Shown here: positions 35,461 to 42,957 of the stretch, one piece after another
Numbering within the stretch: the first letter of the stretch is position 1
Layout of the letters: each line of letters starts with the position of its first letter
NCBI GenBank assembly: GCA_945872405.1
Contig: CAMBZT010000003.1
Location: forward strand, 1-64,000
Source: Chitinophaga pinensis
GTDB lineage: Bacteria; Bacteroidota; Bacteroidia; Chitinophagales; CAMDFR01
Direction: 5' to 3'
Length of the DNA stretch: 64,000 nt
The notes under the pieces: model-generated
What the model saw: the letters and a program-made list of their open reading frames with translations, nothing else
Database searches by the model: none
Told to the model about the DNA's origin: nothing
Position numbers and translations under genes: made by a program

Positions 35461-35521
35461 TAGCTGGAGCTGCTTTCTTTGCTGCTGCTTTTTTAGGAGC
35501 TGCTTTTTTTGTTGTTGCCAT
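35453..35521 (-). CDS. 22-residue Lys/Ala-rich histone H1-like mini-protein
   Basis: A 23-codon frame reads M-A-T-T-K-K followed by AAPKKAAAKKAAPAKK and a stop. Nine... the product consists almost only of Lys, Ala, Pro and Thr and is strongly basic, like the C-terminal tails of bacterial histone H1-like proteins (Hc1, AlgP, HupS types). It would bind nucleic acid electrostatically. The ATG is preceded by an AAAACATTAAAAAAA leader and the gene ends 23 bp before a strong terminator, so it looks like a real transcription unit rather than chance. No annotation family is recognised for it at this length. The stop codon lies inside a hairpin. Confidence 0.65.
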   Translation of the reverse strand: MATTKKAAPKKAAAKKAAPAKK

Positions 35522-36098
35522 TTTTTTAATGTTTTTTAGTTAAAAATGATAATGTAAATTTAATAACTTAATATGATAAAAAACAAATTGCTATAAATTA
35601 TTTCTCATTTACAAGCATGTGGTTTTGTGGATAATGAGCACCTATAATCATTCATCAAATAAATTATATTATACTCCAACCTCTCTCTAACTATTGTTTT
35701 TACTATACTTTCAGACAGTGTATACAAAACAAATCATAGTGTATACTATTTGGTAATCAATAAAATAATTCTGTTGATAATTGGTAAATAATTTATTGCG
35801 TATAAAAAGTGAATAGGGCAATAAAAAGATAAATCACACTTTTTTCCTTCTTCATAACCTTCTAAAAATTTAATAAAATTATTTACAACTTAATAATCAA
35901 TCAAAATAAATATTTAGTCAAACCTATATATAGAAACGATTTCAATGAATTACAAGCAAAGCATACGCGTTTTCTAAATTTTTAAAATTTTCACTGAATT
36001 TTTTCCTTCGAATAAATAACATAAACAAAGCTGTTATTAATATTTTTTAATTCCGACCTCTTTGAATAATATGTAAATTTGTAGTGTAAAAATAATTC
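35522..36098. other. 577-bp AT-rich intergenic region with DnaA-box-like sites
   Basis: No gene was found. It contains a perfect TTATCCACA on the minus strand (35626-35634), TTATCAACA on the minus strand (35772-35780) and TTATTTACA on the plus strand (35879-35887), plus the direct repeat AGTGTATAC at 35718-35726 and 35738-35746 (20 bp apart, GTATAC being palindromic). Long A/T stretches follow. It could hold a regulatory region or, less likely, the replication origin; dnaA and dnaN are not in the window. Confidence 0.4.
36074..36081 (+). promoter_or_regulatory. -7 box for the secreted C1 peptidase gene
   Basis: TAAATTTG, exact TAnnTTTG match, 17 bp before the ATG at 36099. Confidence 0.55.
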
Positions 36099-37256
36099 AT
36101 GAAAAAATATATTCTAGTACTTGCTTGCTGTTTCTTCTTTGAAACAATAATTTGTCAGACAAAAATGACAAAAAAAGAAAATGGATTTCCGCTGACAATT
36201 CTGACTGAGATTAAATGTTCTTCTGTAAAAGATCAGTATCAAAGTGGCACTTGTTGGAGTTTTTCTACCGCTTCTTTTTTCGAATCAGAAGTTCTTCGCA
36301 TCAATAAAAAAAATATTGACTTATCTGAAATGTATGTGGTCCGAAAGATGTATGAGTTAAAAGGGATAATTTTTTTGCGCATGATGGGCAAAACAAATTT
36401 TGGTGCCGGTGGCGAAGCTTCCGATGTTCTAAAATGCATTAGAGAATATGGTATGCTTCCGCAATCAGTGTATACAGGAAATACAGAGGTAGATATGAAA
36501 CCACGTCATAATGAAATGGATAATGTATTAACTGCAATGGTAAATGCGGCAATAAAATTAAACAATGGAAAATTGTCTCCTGATTTTTTAAAGGCTTATA
36601 CAAGCGTTCTTGATACCTATATGGGAATTTGTCCTCAAACATTTACTTACGACAATAAATTATATACTTCAAAATCATTCTCTGAAGAGATTGGAATTGT
36701 TCCCGAGGACTACATTCCAATAACTTCTTTTACGCATCACCCATTCTATACCAAGTTCATTTTGGAGGTACCTGATAACTGGAGTAATGAGTCTTATTAT
36801 AATGTACCTCTCAACGATTTTGAACAAATCATAGATAATGCCATTGAAAAAGGATTCACTGTTTCTTGGAGTAGTGATGTGAGCGAAAAAGGATTTTCTT
36901 TCAAAGATGGTCTGGCCATCATACCCGAGAATGATATTGAAAAAATGAAGAAGGAAGAAAAAGATACGCTGTTTTCCTATCCAGTGAAACAAAAAATTAT
37001 AGATCAAGAAATTCGTCAGATTGCATTTGATAATTTGAGCACACAAGATGACCATGCCATGCAGATTGTTGGCATTGCAAAAGATGGGCTCGGACAAAAA
37101 TATTATTTGGTGAAGAATTCATGGGGCGAAGAAAAAAATGATTTACAAGGTTACTTCTTTGTTTCTGCCTCTTATATAAGATACAAAACCACCAGCATTC
37201 TAATACATAAAAATGCACTACCCAAAAGTATTGCTGAGAAATTGGCTATAAAATAA
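36099..37256 (+). CDS. Secreted C1 papain-like cysteine peptidase (bleomycin hydrolase-like)
   Basis: 385 residues with signal peptide MKKYILVLACCFFFETIICQ. The catalytic triad is in place: Cys52 in QSGTCWSFS, His319 in DDHAMQIVG and Asn340 in LVKNSWGE; the oxyanion Gln is in KDQYQSG. The long insert between Cys and His and the QDDHAMQIVG block fit the C1B (bleomycin hydrolase / aminopeptidase C) branch, which is normally cytoplasmic, so export is notable. First gene of a run with DUF1573 protein, ruvX and def (gaps 11, 1 and 41 bp), although it has its own -7 box. Confidence 0.87.
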   Translation: MKKYILVLACCFFFETIICQTKMTKKENGFPLTILTEIKCSSVKDQYQSGTCWSFSTASFFESEVLRINKKNIDLSEMYVVRKMYELKGIIFLRMMGKTNFGAGGEASDVLKCIREYGMLPQSVYTGNTEVDMKPRHNEMDNVLTAMVNAAIKLNNGKLSPDFLKAYTSVLDTYMGICPQTFTYDNKLYTSKSFSEEIGIVPEDYIPITSFTHHPFYTKFILEVPDNWSNESYYNVPLNDFEQIIDNAIEKGFTVSWSSDVSEKGFSFKDGLAIIPENDIEKMKKEEKDTLFSYPVKQKIIDQEIRQIAFDNLSTQDDHAMQIVGIAKDGLGQKYYLVKNSWGEEKNDLQGYFFVSASYIRYKTTSILIHKNALPKSIAEKLAIK

Positions 37257-37267
37257 TTTTGTAAAAT

Positions 37268-37804
37268 ATGAAACAATCAAATTTAAAAGACTTTTTAATA
37301 GTTGGAATCGCTACACTTCTTGGCTTTATTGCAGGCGTTGGACTTACATACACCTATTTTAAAACTAAGATGAGAGAAAACCAAGGTTATCATTTTAGTG
37401 CAACTCCACAAGAGAATTCAACTGCTGGTTCTGCTTTTCAACAAAATTCAACAGACCCTTCTCAACAAGCTGATTTCGACCCTAAAACAACTCAAATTCT
37501 TTTTACCGAAAACTCATTCGACTTTGGGAAAATAAATGAAGGTGATGTGGTAAATACCTTTTTTGAATTCAAAAATGTCGGAACTCAAGACTTAGTAATC
37601 AAAAACTGTACTGGCTCTTGTGGTTGTACTGTTGCTGAGTGGCCTAAAGACCCCATCAAGCCAGGGGCTAAAGGTAAAATTAAGATTCAGTTCAGTTCTG
37701 CAGGGAAAAGATATAAGCAGAAAAAAACAGTGACTGTGGTGGCAAATACAGATCCATCCAATCAGTTACTATACATATACGCAGATATTATACCAGCTAA
37801 ATAA
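37268..37804 (+). CDS. Membrane-anchored DUF1573 protein
   Basis: 178 residues. A short cytoplasmic N-terminus and one membrane helix (about 9-30, FLIVGIATLLGFIAGVGLTY) are followed by a Gln/Ser-rich linker and a DUF1573 domain (about 76-176): FDFGKINEGDVVNTFFEFKNVGTQDLVIKN, with GSCGCTVAEWPKDPIKPGAKGKI. The domain is an immunoglobulin-like (ASPM-SPD-2-Hydin-like) fold common in Bacteroidota exported proteins; its Cys pair (CTGSCGC) is conserved. Role unknown. Located 11 bp after the peptidase and 1 bp before ruvX. Confidence 0.83.
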   Translation: MKQSNLKDFLIVGIATLLGFIAGVGLTYTYFKTKMRENQGYHFSATPQENSTAGSAFQQNSTDPSQQADFDPKTTQILFTENSFDFGKINEGDVVNTFFEFKNVGTQDLVIKNCTGSCGCTVAEWPKDPIKPGAKGKIKIQFSSAGKRYKQKKTVTVVANTDPSNQLLYIYADIIPAK

Positions 37805-37805
37805 T

Positions 37806-38216
37806 ATGGGAAGACTAATGGCCATAGATTTTGGGATGAAAAGATGCGGCGTTGCAGTGAGTGACCCATTAAAAATTATTGCAACCCCATTAAAAACGAT
37901 TCCAACAAAAGAATTTCATTTATTTTTGCAGGAGTATTTAAAATCTGAAGAGATAGATCATATTATTGTTGGTGAACCACTTCATCTAGATGGGAAACCG
38001 GCCTTGATTCATCCTAATGTATTGCTCTTTGTGGAGTATATAAAACATAAATTTGGAAAGACAGTGAGTTTGTTAGACGAAAGATATACCTCTAAAATGG
38101 CTTCACAAACCATGATTGATGGCGGAATGAAAAAAAAAGATAGAAAAGTAAAAGCGAATACCGATTTAATTAGTGCCGTACTCATTTTACAATCGTACAT
38201 GAACAAAACTCATTAG
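37806..38216 (+). CDS. ruvX: Putative Holliday junction resolvase / pre-16S rRNA nuclease
   Basis: 136 residues, YqgF/RuvX family length. RNase H-like fold with Asp8 in AIDFGMKRCG, the GEPLHLDG motif and LLDERYTS. The family processes the 5' end of 16S rRNA and is an RNase H-like nuclease. Starts 1 bp after the DUF1573 gene and precedes def by 41 bp. Confidence 0.92.
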   Translation: MGRLMAIDFGMKRCGVAVSDPLKIIATPLKTIPTKEFHLFLQEYLKSEEIDHIIVGEPLHLDGKPALIHPNVLLFVEYIKHKFGKTVSLLDERYTSKMASQTMIDGGMKKKDRKVKANTDLISAVLILQSYMNKTH

Positions 38217-38257
38217 GGTTGGTATATAAAGTGAATAGAATTTAAAATAGTTATAAA

Positions 38258-38815
38258 ATGATTTTACCTGTTGTAGCCTATGGCGACATTGTATTAAAAA
38301 AAGTTTCAATGGATATTGATGCAAATTATCCTGAGTTAGAAGTGATGATTAAAAACATGTGGGATACGATGTATCAAGCACGTGGCGTTGGTTTGGCAGC
38401 ACCACAGATTGGAAAAGATATACGTGTATTTATTATCGATAGCAAACTGATGTTTGAAGAGGAAGAAGAACATAAAGGAGTAAAAAAGGTTTTTATCAAT
38501 CCTCAGATAACTGAGGAATGGGGAAAAAAATGGGCATACGAAGAAGGTTGTCTAAGTATACCAGGTGTGCTTGAAGATGTGGTTCGACTTTCTAATATTA
38601 GAATTGAATATCTAGATGAAAATTTCAAAAAACAAGTCGAAGAATATGATGATTTGAATGCTCGAGTCATCCAGCATGAATTTGATCACCTTGAAGGCAT
38701 CCTTTTTACTGATCATTTAAAACCACTAAAAAGAAAACTGTTGTCCAAACAATTGACAAATATTTCAAAAGGATTCACAAATGCTAAATACAAAATGCGC
38801 TTCCCTTTAAAATAA
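38258..38815 (+). CDS. def: Peptide deformylase
   Basis: 185 residues. Removes the formyl group from nascent proteins. All three motifs are present: GVGLAAPQIG (43-52), EEGCLSIPG (95-103, Cys98 metal ligand) and QHEFDHLEG (139-147, His140, Glu141, His144). C-terminal extension SKGFTNAKYKMRFPLK is basic. Last gene of the 36-39 kb run. No methionyl-tRNA formyltransferase gene nearby. Confidence 0.96.
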   Translation: MILPVVAYGDIVLKKVSMDIDANYPELEVMIKNMWDTMYQARGVGLAAPQIGKDIRVFIIDSKLMFEEEEEHKGVKKVFINPQITEEWGKKWAYEEGCLSIPGVLEDVVRLSNIRIEYLDENFKKQVEEYDDLNARVIQHEFDHLEGILFTDHLKPLKRKLLSKQLTNISKGFTNAKYKMRFPLK

Positions 38816-38912
38816 GAATCTACTTAAAAGATAATTACTATCACAAGATAAAAGTATTAGACATCCAATAAATTTTCCTTTTATACCTTAACAAATCTAG
38901 TACAGGTTTCTA

Positions 38913-39893
38913 TCAATCGCCTATCAAAGTAACTACTCCCTGAATAATCGAAGCAATCTCTATTTCTTCCATGCATTTGAAATGTCCTTTTGGACATTTA
39001 TCATATCCTATTTTAGAGCAGGGTCGACAACTTAATAATTTATTCTCTATCATTAAATGATGAGAACTTGAAACCGTAGGAAGATACGGATACATGCCAA
39101 ATTCTGGAATTGTATTACCCCACACAGAAATAATCTTACAACTAAACGCAGCAGCAATATGCATTAATCCAGTGTCATGGGTGATAACTAAAGAAGATTG
39201 TTTCAACACAGAGGCAGATTGATTCAAAGAAAGCTTACCACAGAGATTTGTTACAACATTTCTGCATTGATTCACTATTTCTTCACTATTTTGTATATCT
39301 TCTTTTCCACCTAGCAGAACCAATGGCTGTTTTAACTCATTACAAATAGCTGCAATTTTATGATTAGGCAATCGCTTTGTTGCAAACTTTGCCCCTATCA
39401 CAATGGCAATAAAATTAGAAGGCAAATCAGTAGCAGCAATCTCTTCAGCTGGAGTAATAAAATAATCTAATCCTTCTCCATCATTCACTATATGAAGTGA
39501 AGTAAGCGTATCCATATATCGATCCACAATGTGCAGTTTGGGTAAACAATGAATACTCAAATTTACTCGTAACCATTTTTTGATATTTAACTTAGAGAAG
39601 GATGTAGAAAGAACTCCCAATTGAAATTTTATGATACTCGTACGCAAATTATGATGTAAGTCAATCAACAAATCGAACTTCTCAACTTTCAAAGCTTCAA
39701 TAAACTTGGATAAATTTGCTTCTAACAAATGGAGTTTGTCAATATAAGGATTGTTTTCTAAAATACTTTGAAATGACCTTTTCGTGGCATAGTGTAGTTC
39801 GCAGCCTGGCAATTGAGTTTTCAAACATCTCACTACTGGCGTAGTCAAAATAATGTCACCAATGGAACTGAATCTCAGAATAAGAATTTTCAA
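38913..39893 (-). CDS. Glycosyltransferase family 9 (heptosyltransferase-like)
   Basis: 326 residues. LPS-type inner-core glycosyltransferase fold: ILRFSSIGDIILTTPVVRCL (4-23), DLLIDLHHNL, LVLLGGKEDIQNSEEIV, LCGKLSL, ITHDTGLMHIAAAF and WGNTIPEFGMYP are family motifs of GT9 enzymes, which transfer ADP-heptose or related sugars to lipid A-core. The sugar is unknown. A CAAAAATA (minus TATTTTTG) lies at 39912-39919 just before the start, so it has its own promoter while also following the membrane glycosyltransferase gene by 51 bp. Confidence 0.88.
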   Translation of the reverse strand: MKILILRFSSIGDIILTTPVVRCLKTQLPGCELHYATKRSFQSILENNPYIDKLHLLEANLSKFIEALKVEKFDLLIDLHHNLRTSIIKFQLGVLSTSFSKLNIKKWLRVNLSIHCLPKLHIVDRYMDTLTSLHIVNDGEGLDYFITPAEEIAATDLPSNFIAIVIGAKFATKRLPNHKIAAICNELKQPLVLLGGKEDIQNSEEIVNQCRNVVTNLCGKLSLNQSASVLKQSSLVITHDTGLMHIAAAFSCKIISVWGNTIPEFGMYPYLPTVSSSHHLMIENKLLSCRPCSKIGYDKCPKGHFKCMEEIEIASIIQGVVTLIGD

Positions 39894-39911
39894 AATACTT
39901 TAAATAGAATT

Positions 39912-39919
39912 CAAAAATA
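39912..39919 (-). promoter_or_regulatory. -7 box for the GT9 gene
   Basis: Minus strand reads TATTTTTG, exact TAnnTTTG match, 19 bp before the ATG at 39893. Confidence 0.5.
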
Positions 39920-39944
39920 AATCAATTCAAAACTTTCGTTCCAA

Positions 39945-41471
39945 TTATTTTAAATCATAAATGAAAATTCCTTCAAATTCCCCGATCTTTTTTTCGTGTA
40001 CACAAAATTTTGAATAGATTTCTTTATGAATATAATTGCTATCACTTACTATGAGATACGCTGCACCTGCGGGAATAAAATTATAAATATTGTATGTTGG
40101 ACTATTAAAGCATTCAGTCCATCCTGACTGATTCATCAGGTACAGACTAATATTAGTACTGCTATCAGGAATGCTTACTACGAGGTCGTTTCTATCAATT
40201 CCTATCTTACGTAAGTATGGCTCCACCTTATAAAGCGATTGATTAATAGTGTAATACTTAGAGGCGCTGTATCGATCTTGAAGCGTTATTGCACAATTAA
40301 GCACAGAGTATCCTGCTATGACAAAGATAAAAGCATAAGTTAAACACTGTATCGCCAATGTTTGCTTGATTAAAATCTTTTCAAATGAAGATAAAAAAAG
40401 AAGTAAAATTAAAACTGGAAAGCAAAACAAATTTATCATATAATAATCATGATGATAGAATGCCCTAAACCAACACAGACTATAAACAAAGCAACCAAAA
40501 CCACTGATCATAGTTATAGAAAACAATGGCGTTGCAAGTTGTTTTCTCCACTTAACAAGATAGATAAACATCACACATATCAAAAGCCACATTGGCCATA
40601 TCATTATTATACCCATCCACTCTATCACCAATCGATGGCAAATAGATAATACCTCATGCAAGGAGGCATCCCAAATAGGATAAAATCCTAAAAGATTGCC
40701 ACCATAGTGATACTTAAGGGCATAATACTTTGCAAACAATAACCAAACGAGCAAGACAAGAAAACTTAATAGAAAAATGAGCCAAGCCTTGACCTGCAAT
40801 TTATCTGTTTGCTTATCTCGATACGATTGAATCCTTTCATAAATAAAAAAAATCAGGATTGAAACCCACAAAATCATAGCACTGATTTTCAATAGTCCGG
40901 CTATAGTAAAAAAAATACCTGCCGTCAGAAAATAGGAATATTTATTCTCTTTTTTAAATAATACAAAATAATATAAGCCAATAAATGCCAATGAAATGGA
41001 AGCGACATCGGGCAAAAAATTGGAAGCATAGTACTGTATATAAGAAGAACTAAAAAATAGCAAGACCGGAAGAAATTGAAAAAACTTATTTCTAATAGAC
41101 AGCAGACTCAATTTGTAGATATAAATTATACCAATAACAAAAAGAAAGAAATGAATCATTCTGATATAATAATCATGAACGCCAAAAAGACCATATAATT
41201 TGGATGCTAAGAAATAGATGATAGGGAATTCGCTGACAGCATATCCATTTTCTGCAAATCGCTGATGCACTTGAGATTTAAAAAATGGTTGTTTGTTTTG
41301 ATAATAATTTAGTGCATAAGAGGCTCCATCAGTTTGCCTTTGAAGATGTACACTCTGCGGTGACTTCACTAATATGGAAGGTAAATCGAAGAAAATAAAA
41401 AGAAGTATAAATCCACAAATAAAAATCCCCAATGAGATCCCTCTTTTGTTCAGAAAAGCTAGCATCCACAA
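39945..41471 (-). CDS. Multi-pass glycosyltransferase, GT39/ArnT-like
   Basis: 508 residues with about eleven membrane helices. The first loop carries VHLQRQTDGASYALNYYQNKQPFF and NGYAVSEFPIIYFLASKLYGLFGVHDYYIRMIHF, the layout of GT-C (PMT/ArnT) enzymes that use polyprenyl-phosphate sugars on the outer face of the inner membrane. A soluble C-terminal domain (about 390-508) follows. Acceptor and sugar unknown. Upstream of the GT9 gene by 51 bp. The start may be M1 or M3. Confidence 0.8.
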   Translation of the reverse strand: MWMLAFLNKRGISLGIFICGFILLFIFFDLPSILVKSPQSVHLQRQTDGASYALNYYQNKQPFFKSQVHQRFAENGYAVSEFPIIYFLASKLYGLFGVHDYYIRMIHFFLFVIGIIYIYKLSLLSIRNKFFQFLPVLLFFSSSYIQYYASNFLPDVASISLAFIGLYYFVLFKKENKYSYFLTAGIFFTIAGLLKISAMILWVSILIFFIYERIQSYRDKQTDKLQVKAWLIFLLSFLVLLVWLLFAKYYALKYHYGGNLLGFYPIWDASLHEVLSICHRLVIEWMGIIMIWPMWLLICVMFIYLVKWRKQLATPLFSITMISGFGCFVYSLCWFRAFYHHDYYMINLFCFPVLILLLFLSSFEKILIKQTLAIQCLTYAFIFVIAGYSVLNCAITLQDRYSASKYYTINQSLYKVEPYLRKIGIDRNDLVVSIPDSSTNISLYLMNQSGWTECFNSPTYNIYNFIPAGAAYLIVSDSNYIHKEIYSKFCVHEKKIGEFEGIFIYDLK

Positions 41472-41620
41472 TAATAAGGATTTTTACATTATAAATTAGC
41501 CAGAATGGATTCTAAATTTCAATTGAATAAAGTCATTTTTTTAAAATATTATGACATTTTTATGACAATTAAAGTAAAGATTGTTTTGACCTTTGTTCCG
41601 TTAAATTAATTAAATAAACA

Positions 41621-42865
41621 ATGAAAAAAATACTTTCTTTTTTGGCTTTTGCCTTGGTAAATCTTACTCTTTTTGCTCAAACAACTGTTAATGATTCTGT
41701 CTCTTTGGAGGCAGGATATGCAAAAGCGGTTTTTTATAGCTTTCAAAACGGAACAATGACAGCTCCTGCTATCAAAAATTCAGATATTCAAATACGCTTT
41801 CAAAACAGATCAGCATCAATTAGAACTGTTGATGGTTGGGGGGCTCAGACCTATTTAACAAGGCTCAATGACACTACTCAATGGGCTACCTTGGATACGA
41901 ATGGAATGACAGCTGTGTATAATTCAGACACTGCCTGGGAAAATGGCTCTTTCAATTCAACATCTACTGGACATCCAAGTTATGGTTGGGGGTCTTATAA
42001 CAATATCAATCACTATATATATGGAACCAAACTTTTTGTTGTAAAAACTCAATTAGGCTCCTATAAAAAAGTATGGGTAAAAGTATTGAATACAGTAGCA
42101 AAAATCTATACCATTCGCTTTGCCAATCTTGATGGTTCAATGGATACCACTGTTGATATTGGGACACTTGATTTTCCGAATCAGAATTTTGGTTACTATT
42201 GCTTCGATACCTATACCAAACAATCAGCTGAACCTATTGGCACAGCTTGGGATATCGTTTTCAGAAAATACCTACGTACTTTAGATTACTATCCTGTAAC
42301 TGGTGTAATGACTAATTTGAATACCAAATCTTCACAAGCAAATGGGCTATCAGATCCTTATACAAGCACAGGTTCAGGACTAACATACATCGATAATATA
42401 TCGAATATTGGATCTGATTGGAAAAATTTCATCATGCCAGGTGGCCCTTGGGTAATCGAAGATTCCTTGGCTTATTTTATTCTAACACAAGACGATAAAA
42501 TTTGGAGATTAATTTTTACTGGATTTGGCGGCAGCTCAACAGGTATGATTTACTTCAATAAATCATTGTTATATGACCCTACTTCGATTGTAAAAATGAA
42601 TAAAAATATAACAACAGCTGCTATCTACCCAATTCCAGCGCAGCAAAATTCGTCCATTGTTTTCAATTCTTTAGAAGCAAAAGCTATCAACCTAACTATT
42701 TATGATGTGAATGGCCAAACTACACATCAGGAAACAATCAATGCAGATATGGGTTTGAATGTATACTCAATTGGCGCCCTAAAACTTACAAATGGAATGT
42801 ACTTTGTTCAAATGACAGATGGATCTGAGATAACAAATTTGAAATATATTATAACCAATAGATAA
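41621..42865 (+). CDS. HmuY-like protein with T9SS type A sorting domain
   Basis: 414 residues with signal peptide MKKILSFLAFALVNLTLFAQ and no lipobox. The N-terminal part has HmuY-like features: an N-terminal segment on the paired strands (FYSFQNGTMTAP), AWDIVFRKYLRTLDYYPVTGV (a WDI-F block), and paired repeats around 90-290. The last 85 residues (YPIPAQQNSSIVFN, INLTIYDVNGQTTHQ, LTNGMYFVQMTDG) are a T9SS type A C-terminal sorting domain. Expected on the surface or released to capture haem or a related ligand for the adjacent TonB receptor. The receptor starts about 90 bp after it; both may be co-transcribed. Confidence 0.75.
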   Translation: MKKILSFLAFALVNLTLFAQTTVNDSVSLEAGYAKAVFYSFQNGTMTAPAIKNSDIQIRFQNRSASIRTVDGWGAQTYLTRLNDTTQWATLDTNGMTAVYNSDTAWENGSFNSTSTGHPSYGWGSYNNINHYIYGTKLFVVKTQLGSYKKVWVKVLNTVAKIYTIRFANLDGSMDTTVDIGTLDFPNQNFGYYCFDTYTKQSAEPIGTAWDIVFRKYLRTLDYYPVTGVMTNLNTKSSQANGLSDPYTSTGSGLTYIDNISNIGSDWKNFIMPGGPWVIEDSLAYFILTQDDKIWRLIFTGFGGSSTGMIYFNKSLLYDPTSIVKMNKNITTAAIYPIPAQQNSSIVFNSLEAKAINLTIYDVNGQTTHQETINADMGLNVYSIGALKLTNGMYFVQMTDGSEITNLKYIITNR

Positions 42866-42957
42866 GAATATAAAGTTGTGAAATGTAAGAATCGAAATCA
42901 TTTTTTGAGTATCCGACAGGCTTCACGACACAAACAATAATTGAGCCTTTTTTGACT

